NCBI RefSeq assembly: GCF_037975245.1
Contig: NC_092575.1
Location: 2,797,001-2,861,000 of the forward strand
Reading direction: 5' to 3'
DNA from: Apostichopus japonicus
Lineage: Eukaryota; Echinodermata; Holothuroidea; Aspidochirotida; Stichopodidae
Length of the DNA stretch: 64,000 bases
Shown: positions 13,209 through 24,427 of the stretch, piece by piece
Numbering within the stretch: the stretch's first letter is position 1
How the letters are laid out: every line of letters begins with the position of its first letter
The notes under the pieces: model-generated
Seen by the model: the letters and a program-made list of their open reading frames with translations, nothing else
Told to the model about the DNA's origin: nothing
The model's database searches: none
Program-made: the position numbers and the translations under genes

Positions 13209-15529
13209 CCTATATATATATATATAGAAATCAATATATGTAAAGATTTCGTCGATAGATCAATTTAAGGGTTCGCCTACAAATCAATATAGGTAATGAT
13301 TTTGATATACGTAAAATGTTTGTATAGATCAATATAAGTAGATTGTATTTAATTATCTAATTACGTTTAATGTATGCAATATGAGGTATGATGTTCACAG
13401 ATTAAAAGAACGTTTACAATACCTGATCCTACAACGAGGACATTTGCTTCGCTGACATCCAAACAATGTAGAAGGCTTTTCGACCGGAGGTTGAAGTTCA
13501 AAAGAGCGCACGTGACACCAAGTTTTGCAAACCCAATCATGGTCCAAATGAGGGCAGGCTCATTTCCGAAGAGTAGGGCAACCTATGGTATTTAGAAAGA
13601 ACAGCTACGTATTAATTCTCCACAGCTAAATATTGCGTTCACAGTGACGAGATCACAACGGAGTGTTGCGTTAGAGTGTCCGACAAAAGGTGTGTAAAAT
13701 ATGCAGAAGATCCTATTCGTGTCAACTCAAAAACATGTGACCCTATTTTTTTTCCATGCCCTGAAGTTTTTTTCCCCCCATCAAATGTACTAACAGCGAA
13801 TTGCACAGTTTGTTTCTTTCTTTCTTAACAAATCTGAGGGCGCCACTGATGACATGTAAAGGTAACATAATACTTTGAACCGTACACTGTATTACGTTTA
13901 TGACGTCATAACCGGTTTTAATGATCAGTTAAACGTAATTGTGTTAAAACACTGATGGAGAACAGTGCAAGGGTGTACACTAAGATAGGAGGAGGGGTGG
14001 GGGAGGGGTGGGGTAAAATAAAATACATGGGAGGGGGGTCAACTCATTGTGTTTTGTCAAATGATGGAGTAACAAAGGAAATCCAGAAATATGTAACCAG
14101 TTATTTATGAATGAAAAAGGTATTCATTCGATCGGCAAGGTTCTTAAACCTTGTCACATGTTTTGATGTTCTCTTTTCGAGACGTCGTATGTACTTTCAA
14201 GGCTGAACTGTTATGTACTGTAGGAAACCTTCAATAAAAATGTCTAGACGTTCTGCAGCACAATGTTAGCGGAGATAACGGGGACATTTACCTTCAATCA
14301 TGTTGCATATACTACCTAATGTTATCTTGTACAAGGTAGTTAGTGTGGAGGACACTTTTGCATGGTTCTGGTTCATGTCATACCTTTTATAAGATCATTT
14401 CGAAATCATGAGAGAAACTAGTCACGTACATGTCCACGCATCAGCCATGCATGTTATCTGATATGTGATATAGGCCTACTCGGTTCGTATGGCCAATAGT
14501 CTCCTTGTGATAACGAACGTTATCTGTCTGGCCTGGGCGGCATTGTCTGATCAGGGAGTTGTTATGGAATCCATAACAACTCACTGGTCTGATCGTGCGG
14601 TGTGGTATGCGAAGGCCTTTTTATGAACAATATTGCATGCGTCGCGCGTGGAGTTATATTGATTCAATGCGCTATCGATGTATAGGCGAGACGGACGAGA
14701 GGTGGGGGAGGGGAGGGGTGAGGGTTCTTCACGACACCTAAATTGAAATTAAATAGTTTCAATCACTTAAGTTGTCAGTTTAACGGTATTCTAAGAAAAA
14801 GACGGCTTGTTCTATAGGTTTTGATCCACATGGTTTACACCAGGCTTTTACATTGTCTCCCCTTCTTACCTATATGGTCTCCCAATCCCACTCTCCCCTC
14901 TTGAAAAGGAGGAGTGGTTAGAGGAGGGTTAGCAAGAATATCTGCACGATAATTGCTTGCGATAATGCTGATCCATATAGGATAGAAAACGGCTTCCAAA
15001 CTGAAAACATTTTGCTCTTTGTCATTGGACTGCTTTTCCACCAAATTTGACCCCTTTGCACGCCCACCCTTCAGTAATACAAGACCCGCAGCACCTTCAA
15101 CTCGCATGGAAAAAAAAACCGAATGGGGTAAGATTCATCTAGTATTACCGATTATCATAAAAGAGGGAAAACTTGCCACAAGTCGTTTTAATGACCTACC
15201 TTATCTCCATATTTGAAACCACAACGACGTGCAGTGTTGGCAATCTTGTTAGCAATGACGTTTACATCTTTGTAAGTATATCGGCGCTCTTCGTGAATCA
15301 GAAATATTTTATCTGGTGTTTTCAGAGCATGTTTCTCGATTTCGTCTACGATTGTATACGGTACAGGTTTTACAGCTTCACAACGGGATAACTTCAGAGC
15401 CAGTCGTGTCATGTCTGTGAGGTAGGCCACATCGGAGATCAGGTGCGGGTTGTACAATTTGACGTAAAGAGCAGCGAAAAGACATAGAGTCAAGACGACC
15501 AAGATCAGAATAGAGACGTATAATAACAT
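8661..15529 (-). CDS. SLC27A2: Very-long-chain acyl-CoA synthetase / fatty acid transport protein, SLC27A2 type
   Basis: Ten coding exons on the minus strand: 15529-15200, 13582-13423, 13097-12867, 12331-12173, 11441-11317, 11021-10827, 10370-10280, 9975-9777, 9350-9253, 8968-8661. Lengths sum to 1896 nt, giving 631 residues, the usual size for the family. These membrane enzymes use ATP to adenylate long- and very-long-chain fatty acids and pass them to CoA, which traps imported fatty acids. A hydrophobic helix lies at residues 4-24. The AMP-binding loop YTSGTTGMPK spans 235-244, partly encoded across an intron. MYGATEAN is at 372-379, the ATP-binding Asp is in SGDLL (D476), and the FATP signature RLGDTFRWKGENV is at 491-503. 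The GIMN..IGSVGR context and ending LRL favour SLC27A2/A6 over A1/A4. All introns are GT..AG and close in frame. Exact orthology needs a tree. Confidence 0.93.
9542..9584. repeat. (TA)n microsatellite
   Basis: About 43 bp of uninterrupted TA repeat in intron 8 of the SLC27A2-like gene. It is preceded by a further 70 bp of near-pure A/T sequence and has no coding content. Confidence 0.95.
11650..11905 (-). mobile_element. tRNA-headed SINE in an SLC27A2-like intron
   Basis: On the minus strand there is a tRNA-like head: an A-box-like GTCAAGTGGTTAAATGG (about 11898-11882) and a B box GGTTCGAGTC (11860-11851). It is followed by a body with GGGCAAGGCACTTTATC and, further on, GCGCCTTGATTGAGCACC. 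That body motif is familiar from deuterostome tRNA-derived SINEs. The insertion lies in intron 4 and does not touch an exon. The outer limits are approximate because no clear target duplication was found. Confidence 0.7.
13126..13228. repeat. Self-complementary (TA)n-GGCC array
   Basis: TA runs interrupted four times by GGCC, giving repeated TATAGGCCTATA palindromes. The whole tract is self-complementary on several scales and could extrude cruciforms. It lies in intron 2 of the SLC27A2-like gene, ending about 30 bp upstream of the exon 3 acceptor (13098-13099 on the minus strand), where a pyrimidine tract would normally be. Confidence 0.9.
13583..15199 (-). other. First intron of the SLC27A2-like gene
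   Basis: A 1.6-kb intron, the largest of this gene, with no coding exon recognised. It carries G-rich tracts near 13988-14038 and 14698-14720 and the perfect palindrome at 14556-14582. Short open frames within it lack family similarity. Confidence 0.7.
14556..14582. repeat. Perfect 13-bp palindrome (GAGTTGTTATGGA arms)
   Basis: The arms GAGTTGTTATGGA (14556-14568) and TCCATAACAACTC (14570-14582) are separated by one base. The related palindrome at 16453-16484 shares the GGGAGTTGTT / AACAACTC core. TCTGATC flanks both sides in the same orientation. It is non-coding, within intron 1 of the SLC27A2-like gene. Confidence 0.85.
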
Positions 15530-16066
15530 GGTGAAGCATGTGACGACTGCACGCTGTGAGAGAAACCAAAAGCGTAAGGATTAATTTGTATGATATGCCC
15601 ACATACCATCTACGTCTATGTAGATATATACATACTTGTGATCGATAAATAACAAAATGACTTGATTTTTGGTTTTTTGTTGGTTTGGTTTTGTTGGTTT
15701 TTTTTTTACAAATTTCCTCTAAATTAAATCATTACAGGTAATTTGGGGAAATAAAAATTACCAATGGTTTGTGGTATGGTGGAATGTTTGAATGTGGATA
15801 GGATACTGACGAACCAATTGAACTAAACTCTTGAGGTTCTTATGAAATATTGACCCACAAATATGTGGGAAATATATAGCTGTTCAAATTATTAGTTACT
15901 CAATGTTGTACCTCAATATTGGAAGAAATGAACTTTGTGATTGTGTAGATAACAATATTTCAAGTCATTCTTCTAACTCTCATTGATTTGACTACCTACC
16001 AAGGCATCGATTATGGTTATCAGTCACGCAAATATTCAGTTTTCTTTTCGTGACTTTCGTAAAGCT

Positions 16067-16069
<3 letters not shown>

Positions 16070-16127
<58 letters not shown>
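16070..16127. repeat. (TA)n microsatellite
   Basis: About 58 bp of pure TA dinucleotide, followed by AT-rich TTAATATATTAATTATATATG. The longest uninterrupted TA run in the window; non-coding, upstream of the SLC27A2-like gene. Confidence 0.95.
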
Positions 16128-16130
<3 letters not shown>

Positions 16131-16452
16131 TATATTAATTATATATGTAAATCAAATAATTAAGGCAACACCTAATATAAATAGATGGGGAGAATACTCA
16201 AATCAAGAGATGACGTTAAAGTTGCATCCCAGTTATTGGAACGTACTTTTCGTAAAGAACTGCAGGTGCTTTCTGCAACATTTGTACAGGTTTGCTTCTA
16301 AAATTCTGAGTTAACCGAAAAAGAAAGCCTTGTAATCATAAAATATATAGTGCACTGTGTAAATAATAAAAGTGATTGTCTGGAGTTATATATACGTCTA
16401 TATTTTAAAGATTACTATAGTATTTGAACAGCGGCCACAAGAGATCGGTTTT

Positions 16453-16484
16453 ACCAGGGAGTTGTTCCATAACAACTCCCTGGT
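16453..16484. repeat. Perfect 14-bp inverted repeat with 4-base loop
   Basis: ACCAGGGAGTTGTT (16453-16466), loop CCAT, then AACAACTCCCTGGT (16471-16484). It could form a stable hairpin as RNA or extruded DNA. It shares its core with the palindrome at 14556-14582, about 1.9 kb away. No poly-T run follows that would mark a terminator-like element. Confidence 0.9.
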
Positions 16485-16799
16485 TTTACGGTATATCAAT
16501 CGCTCGGCGTGCTACGCACATGGTACTCCCGTGGTCACGTGTTACCAGAATCGTAACAATGCCGCTATTATTATTATAATTGACTAATAGGATATATAAT
16601 ACCGAGTTATGGTTATGTCACATGGGACGAAAAATTTTCCGTGGTCTTAACGGCCTCTGTTGTTTTAAGTATCAAAAACATTAAAGGGGAGATTACACGA
16701 GGGTATAGTGAATATGAAATATTTCCCGCCATATTTTCATACCGGACAGGGATACAGATTCCAGTAAATTTATTAGAAACAGATATGTATATATGTATG

Positions 16800-16804
<5 letters not shown>

Positions 16805-16838
<34 letters not shown>
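16805..16838. repeat. (TA)n microsatellite
   Basis: About 34 bp of TA repeat preceded by a few TATG units (16787-16804). It generates repetitive Tyr-Ile open frames on both strands that are not genes. Confidence 0.92.
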
Positions 16839-19013
16839 CACGTGACTGTTCGAAATAACAGATTGATTGTATGACTGCCTTGTTACGAAAATAATAGTTC
16901 ACAGGTTGGCCAATGTCATGAACCGTACACCGGATAACCTTTTTCAGGATATCGGATGTGCTGAAGGTTTGCCTGAAACACCGCAATAACCGCAAATCCT
17001 CACATGTATCGTTTATGGACAAGGAAATGGTTGCACTTTTAATCATTTATGTTTTAACCTTGCACTTTTCTCCGATAATTAGATAAAGGGTTTATTAGGC
17101 AGGAAATGTAAATTTTTGAGAACGATTTTGAACAAAGCAAATAGAAGGATATGACATCCTTCACTTATTTAAGTGGCTTGGGTTATAGGGCTGTTATAAA
17201 AGTGACAAACTTGAAAGTTGAAGAATTATTTAACAAATATATAGAAACCTCTTAATCTTTGCGAGATGTTGTTAACAAGTTAAATTTTCAAATGATTCCA
17301 TCACACATTGATTACAAACGTTGTGGTCAAGGTGGGATGTTGAGACTGATTATAATGGATTCCCTCTATCTTAATCTTTAACTGTAACGAACTGCCAGTG
17401 CCTAAGGGATGCCATCGACTTCAAATATGTAGCAAACAGTTAGTTATCCTATACGTGACGGCGAACGACATTTCTTACATAGCAGCGATCCTAGTGTATC
17501 AGTATATTATCACCGATATCTCAGACACAACTTTGGATACATTGAACATGTGCTACTCACATATACTTGGTCAATTTATAAATAACTTCATTTCATGTCT
17601 TTTAGATGACTTTCAAGACCGACCTTGTAGACCATCGTTTAGCTATACGGTATATCCATTCAGATGTGTCCAATGGCAGTGCTTCAATGACTTCCTAGGT
17701 CCTTAGAGATCTATTTCCGTACTGCCTCATTATTTGATACCAAATGTAAATGTAAGTGGTAGTGTTCAAGGTAACAAAATGATAAGGTGTTTATAAGAAG
17801 GTTGAAAAAGAAAAAGAAAAACATAGTTTCTTTCTCGGAAGTTCTTCCTGTTTTTTAATTTTCATTCTATTTATAGGGTATGACGTCATGTCCTTATCAA
17901 GGGGTCGATAATTTTAATTAACATGTTTAAGTGTTATCACCGTAAGATAGTTATCACTGTATAGGCAGGTAATGATTTACAAGGAAACATTACAAAAACT
18001 ACCCTCTTAATTTAATCATTTGGTACTTTAAATTTAGTTTAAAATTGTTTAGCGATACATTTATCATTCAATGAAATACATATAATTTAGGGCTACATGC
18101 AGTAGTTTTGGTAAAACATACATGTATAGCATTTTTTTGTCACGAGTGGCGGCAAAATAAAAACACAGAAACAAATTTTTCGATCGAGAATATAAGGATG
18201 GTAAGCAAATAGCAGAATACGGATTACGCAATTTAATCTTGATAAATTCTGGCTACTTCTAAAATACTTTTTCTGCATCCATTTACATTGAATGAAAGCC
18301 ATATTCATCTTAAAAGACGACGTTATTTTCAACAAGCACTACTCCAGAGGTCGTACAACAGTTACCTCTCAGTAATGTTGACGACTTGCATGCATTCATG
18401 TGAATGGACGTATATATAAATCTGTGGCGTATCTGATTTAAAAATTGTATTGAGGGAGCTGAATGTCCAAAGCCTCCACTCCACGTAGCTCCACCACGCA
18501 CGCGCATTTACTAACATTCACTAATATTGAATCTCTTCAAGCACACATTTTAGTTACCCTCCCTCTCTCACCCCACCCCCCCCCCCCCCACAACCACACC
18601 CAAATGTTGTAAATTGGCCTGCATTTACCGGTGCATTATAGTGATTAATATGTTTTTCCCTTTTTTTACCACAATTCAGTTTGGATAAAGTGGTGTTCTC
18701 AATCAGAAGTCAAAAAGAGTTCAGTTTTGGATGTACTAGTGTTCCGGTATCCGCAATCTATTCTTACATAGAAACTTTGACATTTAAATTAAATTATTAC
18801 AGGAACTCATCTACATTTTCTTGTCTTCCTGCTCTTTTTTTTTGTTTCCTTTTGTTTTCTTTGGAAAGGGCGGTGGTGGCCGTGGGAATCATGACACCTA
18901 CCAATGTTCACAGTAATGGCGGATTCACGCGGGCGTGCTGCGGCCATAGGCACCTCCAACTCCCTCCCCCCCCCCCTTTGAATATTATATGCGTCCCACT
19001 AGATAACTCAGAT

Positions 19014-19352
19014 CAAGGGCGTAGGAACCGGGGGGCTGGGGCGCCAGCCCCCCAGTGAAAAATATGGGGGGCGCGGAAGTATCATTCCACCCCCCGCTTC
19101 GCAAGTCAGAAAACCCCTTTTTCATTTCCAAATGAGAAAAAAATCTCATTTGGAGCATCAAATTGCATCTAAGGCCAGGTGAAAATGCAAAATTATTTAC
19201 AAAATGGAGTGGGTGATGAAGTGTGCTATATTGCACCAAATATCATCTGAGGCAACCTGGAAATGCAAAAATTTCCCCTTAGACCCCTCCCCCAGGCCGG
19301 CCATCAAACTTAAGCCCCCCCCCCCACTCAATAGTACCTTCCTACGCCACTG
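19014..19352. mobile_element. hAT-type MITE with perfect 8-bp target duplication
   Basis: The element starts CAAGGGCGTAGGAACC and, read from the other end, starts CAGTGGCGTAGGAAGG; these are terminal inverted repeats over about 16 bp. ACTCAGAT flanks it on both sides (19006-19013 and 19353-19360), a perfect 8-bp duplication as made by hAT transposases. The 339-bp interior has no open frame of note and includes C-rich segments and a local inverted pair (CAAATGAGA / TCTCATTTG). Non-autonomous. Confidence 0.85.
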
Positions 19353-22300
19353 ACTCAGATAACTTGATCGATATTTAACAACTAAAATTATGTACTTTAC
19401 TTAGTATAGCATTAACTATCTTATCAGTTAGTGGTTTATGCTGCATTAATCCTTTATGAGATTACTCTAACCGGGAAAAGCAAATATATGATATTTATTC
19501 GTTTTCCTCTAGCAAACCTGGCCAATTTGGTTACTTTATACTCATGTTATCATGCCATAAATCGCGACCAGATGGAACCTTGTGTCGAAACCTGCACTGT
19601 AACTATCGGGAGAATCTGCTTAGCATGGATATATGGATGACTACCACCTCCGTGATAACATGTTTTAACTTGGAAATACGACATTTTGAAAGTTTAGACC
19701 AACACTTGAAATGTATACCTCGGACATAATGAGTGATGTCATCACCAGCGCAAATGTCACCTGTATACGTATGTGTCAGTATGTGAACGTGGAATATCCA
19801 ACGAGAAAGTTTATTATTTTGTTGAACTCCACCCCACCACCAACTTCGATCCCATCCCCACCACCACCCTCCGCCCCTCTAAAAAGCAAATAGAGAACGC
19901 GAATCGGGCACTGTTTTTTTTTCCAAAGTAAATTGCTAGAGAAATAAGCAAGCATTTCAATTGTATATCACATATAGGCTACAAAACAGAAACTCAATCG
20001 GAATACCCCTTTAAAGGTAGTCAGTATAGGCCCCAAATTATAGCACGCTATAATTTGCTAGATGTTTTCAAAAAGTACTTTCCTGGAGGTATTTGCTCTC
20101 CAAATTGTTCTCAGACATTTTTATGGAACAGGCAAGATGGCTGAATGTCTAATTGAGGAAAATTTCCTCGAAGGTTTGAATGAAAATAGTTCAAGAATTT
20201 TGACCAAAGGTGACCATATTTCAATATATAGCATATTTGGGGCCGATACAGTTATGCATAATTAACACCAATATATAATCTAATAAACTTTCTCATCATG
20301 GGTACATATAGGTTATCAACAATTAACTGTAGAAATTGAATGGGATTCTTAACCGTCGTATTGAATAATACTTCATGAAAGGCTTCTAAAAAGCTTCTAA
20401 GTAACAATTTAAAAGTAAATATCCATCCGTAAAGCATACGGCCTAACAGTATTTCGGTCAGTTTTAACGGAGATAAAAGTCTAGAAAATCGGAATGAAAA
20501 TAAATCAACATTGTGTATATAGACACAATACCACATGTTTCTATTGCAGAAAATTAATCTGCAGGCGTTTAACTTTCATTACATGTATATTTCTATATTT
20601 TCTTATACACCACCTGCAAAACAACATGAAAATAAATTATGGCTAATAATCAGAATAATTTTTGTTAATACTATAAGAAATAAAAGCAAAATGTCATTTA
20701 CCTTGTATTCTTGGTTAATTTGAAGACACTTTCGTTCGTTGCCAGCTCCGGCATTAACAGATTGCAACAGGACCGCTGAAAATCGGTAGGACCGCTATCA
20801 GTAACAGGTAGCAAAGACATTTCAAATCTTGTAGTACCGGATTTTTAAGGAATTCGAGCAGGAAAGAATACAGGGATATCCCTCACGATTTTAGTCTGTT
20901 AGTTCCTCTTTACTGTTTATTTGTCCTTCGATCGGTCTCATGAATGAAACTTTTCCTATCATGCTCGCCTATATTGGTTTATGAATATTCATAACTATTT
21001 GTTAGGATACCGGTTCGTCTGTACATTTTTATCGGCATGAGTTTCTCAAACACTTATCCACTAGTAGCATGAGGTTTTATTACAAAATTCACCTCAAGTT
21101 GGAATCTAAACTCGATTTTAATTGGCTCCCTGTGTGATCTTTAGGGGGAGGTCGATAAATCATAACTGATATTTTTAAATGACACGCATGCCATTGCGCG
21201 ATTGCTATGGCAACCATTGTAATCTGGCGGTATTTATTTTAGCGTGTCTTCTGCTGCAAGTTCAATGTTCTCGCCCAAGTTGAGGAATGGTTTTCACGTG
21301 CTTGATGGATAAGCAAAGACAGTTACTCACGTGTACACGTGGAGGCATTCCTCTCAGATTGCTAAGTTCTAAATCAATGAAAGTCATGTAAAGTAAAAAT
21401 AAAGTATACATGAGAAAGGTAGTGACGTGCTCCGAATTATTTTCCGAACATAATACCATTTTAGATATGGGCGCAATACCTTTGTCTCCCTGAGACTGTC
21501 AGAAAAGTACATATGGACGTAGTTCCTGTTGATATAGGAGCTCTCCGGTCACATGTTACAACAACCAAGTCCCTATACCCCCTCACTCCCCTCCTTCCAT
21601 TGCTACAGTGAGAGGCATAGATGGTCGTAGGGCAAGGGGGGGGGGTAAACGTATACTTATCATTTCTCCCATCAGCTCACCACACCCGCCGCCCCTACTT
21701 CTGCCACGGTAAGGCCCGTAACCAGGCTGGAGAATGGGGACCGTCCTCTCTCACCCCACCCCAAGGACTAATGTGAGTTTGTCAAGATACTGGACACGGG
21801 TATTGTGCCTCTCCTAAAGTCCCATGTTCCACCCCCCCCCCCTCCCCATGCACTCCTTCTACCACCCCACTTAGAATTCCTGACTGGGCATGGCTATACG
21901 CTTTTGCGAATTTGATCAATCAACCAATAAGATGGCCAGGAAAGATAACTTGAAAGACAGAAGGAAAATAGTAACAGTGATTAATGCATTTATAGTAGAG
22001 TGTAATCACTAGTAATCTATACATTAGCAAACAAATGAATACAGTTGAGACATTTTTGATTGAACAGGGCTAAAAAACTACACGTTATCTCTGATGAGTA
22101 TAGGACCCTTATTTACAAATAGTGTGAATTGATGATAATTCGGTGAATTTTACACCTATTTTTATTCCTGGGACGATCCACAGACAGTCACCCCTATGTA
22201 GGAGTGGCCTTCATCGACACCTCCGCTAAACCCCCTTCCTTTATACAATTCTGGATCCACATCACCTGGCCCTTCCATAAGGATTCAGCACCCCCCCCCC

Positions 22301-24427
22301 ACTATTGAAATAATGTGCACACCACTGCACTATGTAATTTAGTAGTGCTAATGAAACGTTGCAAATTTCAACTTTGCATCTCAAAATACGGTCCCCTTCT
22401 GTGTTGGTTTCGTACTTGTTCTATCGATTTTTCAACCATTTACCTCAAAATGTCTTCTCCGGCGGACTTTGGCTTTTTTAGGGCTATATAGAAATTTCGA
22501 CTTTGCCTCATACTTTCGACTTATATATTCTGAATTCGACTATTATATCAAAATTTGCATTTTTGAAGTTTTCCTATGTAAGAGGTCGAACTAGAGGGAC
22601 CGGCAAGTCGAAATGTCGACAAATGACAAACACATGGACTTTCTCCTGATATTGTATCATATCAAGTGAGTGAAGGTCCCTTTTTGAATCCCCTCACCCT
22701 GGCATACTTCTTTTGACTTTTTAGAGAAAGGATATACCTCCCCACCCCCCCCCCCCCTCATAGTGACGCCCCTCGATCTCACAATTAGTTCAACATTCTA
22801 AGCTGAAGGACAGGCAATAGCCTGTCAATTGGTGCGCGTTCGCGTATACACATGATGGCATTTTTTATGAGCTTGCAATTGGTCACTTTACTGATACACG
22901 CACAACCCTTTTGATTATTGGTTGGTGCATGACGCATGACAAGATGAAGAAACATACTGTAGATGTGTACTAGTACCATACGTTAGCAAAGCCGATGTTG
23001 GCCAAATCATCAATAATATAACCTTCGACACCGAATACATAGAAGTCGATTTGTGAGAGTTGATGAAATATGGGTATCTTGCATAAATCTCTCTCAAACA
23101 GTAACATGTTTATTACATCGTCGTGACGCAAGGCGTTTTGTTTCTCATCCTTACAATTACAGTACACGGATTACAACACCGAACTGAGATACCTAACCGA
23201 AGGCTACTCCTTGGTTGTAATATAACCGTTATGCCTAACTTAGCTACAGTATAGGCATGTTAGGATAACGTTAGGCATCCATAGGCTAGCCGAAATTAGT
23301 CACAACGTCAGCAAGGTTAGGCCTCATATCTGAAGCAACCGTCTAAGGTTAAACAGAGAGAAGGCCTAAACTTGTTAAGGTGATACTTGGCCACATAGTT
23401 TAGACTAACATTAGGCACTGAAATTGCAAAATTGACTGATCAGAATGACTTTACTAAGTTACAACTTACATAGTAATAACTAATATAGGCTACTGTATTA
23501 GCCTATTTAGGCCTGACAGTGTTATTGAGCATGTAGACCAGCACCGTCTCTCAGATGCTCAGAGTATACCAATGAACAACAGTGTGGAATGGAAGATTGG
23601 TTTAGCCTAGTCATAAATGCATTGATGCAAATATAGGCCTAGCCTACAGTAGTAAATGGTGCAGGGTTAACTAGTCTTAAGTTTTTTTTTATGTGCTGAG
23701 TAAATTGACATTTTTGCAGCTCACTTTGAATGGTTCTCTCTAGAAACATGACATGTTATCATTTAATAATGAAAAGCAATGTACAACAGGCACATGGTTT
23801 ATAGGTCACAGTCTCCTTTAGTTTAGGGCAGGGTTAAAAACTGTTGTTACCAATGTTAGTGGTCAATAGCATTGTCCCAAAGCATGCAAATATTAGTTAA
23901 AGTTGCCACAAATCCTTCGTGTTAGACTCTTACCTTGTCAATTATTTCCAGATATTGGGGAGTGTCATCTTAGAAAATTAATGGGACCTTGTAACATCTT
24001 CACAGTTGACCAGTTACGATGATTCTATTGTATATATTTGGGTAATGCTGACTTACTGAAAGAGTATAATCTTCTATGTTACTGATATCTGTGAAATTGG
24101 GGCTGAAGAATTGGCTAACTTAGTCTGTACAATGAATTCTCTTCAGAAATGATGACACAAAGTGACTTGAGCAAAACGAAGCACAAGGAATGTGAAGGAC
24201 TTGGAATTCTTCTGAGACTGAGATGATAAAGCATCATATCGTGACACAAAACAGCTAGATGTGCTAAAAGGGTCATAAAGTTTTGTTAGCTTTCGACACA
24301 TGATCACACATCTTTTGAACAGTTTTGGCACATGGGAAAAGGAGGAAGCAGGATGGCCTAACTTTAAGACTATCATGCTACTGTTTTAATTAATAGTTCT
24401 TTTCCTTTGTTTGTTAGATATGTCAGA

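Larger units (their letters stand above)
15530..24417. other. Intergenic DNA between the SLC27A2-like gene and TMEM248
   Basis: The two flanking genes are transcribed away from each other, so both promoters and any 5' non-coding exons must lie here, but none can be fixed from sequence alone. I saw no exon with recognisable family similarity. Contents: TA microsatellites at 16070-16127 and 16805-16838, a 14-bp-arm palindrome at 16453-16484, a hAT MITE at 19014-19352, poly-C runs (for example 18574-18589 and around 21830), and a cluster of TTCGAC motifs around 22497-22620. A 102-codon open frame at 17398-17706 resembles nothing I know and has no splice or codon support. Confidence 0.6.

Noticed and set aside
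17398-17706. 102-residue open frame in intergenic DNA
   Set aside because: No recognisable domain, no splice partners, no similarity I can name; length is possible by chance in this window.
21590-22790. Further hAT elements suggested by CAGTG- and CACTG-type motifs near C-rich stretches
   Set aside because: I could not find matching termini with 8-bp duplications.
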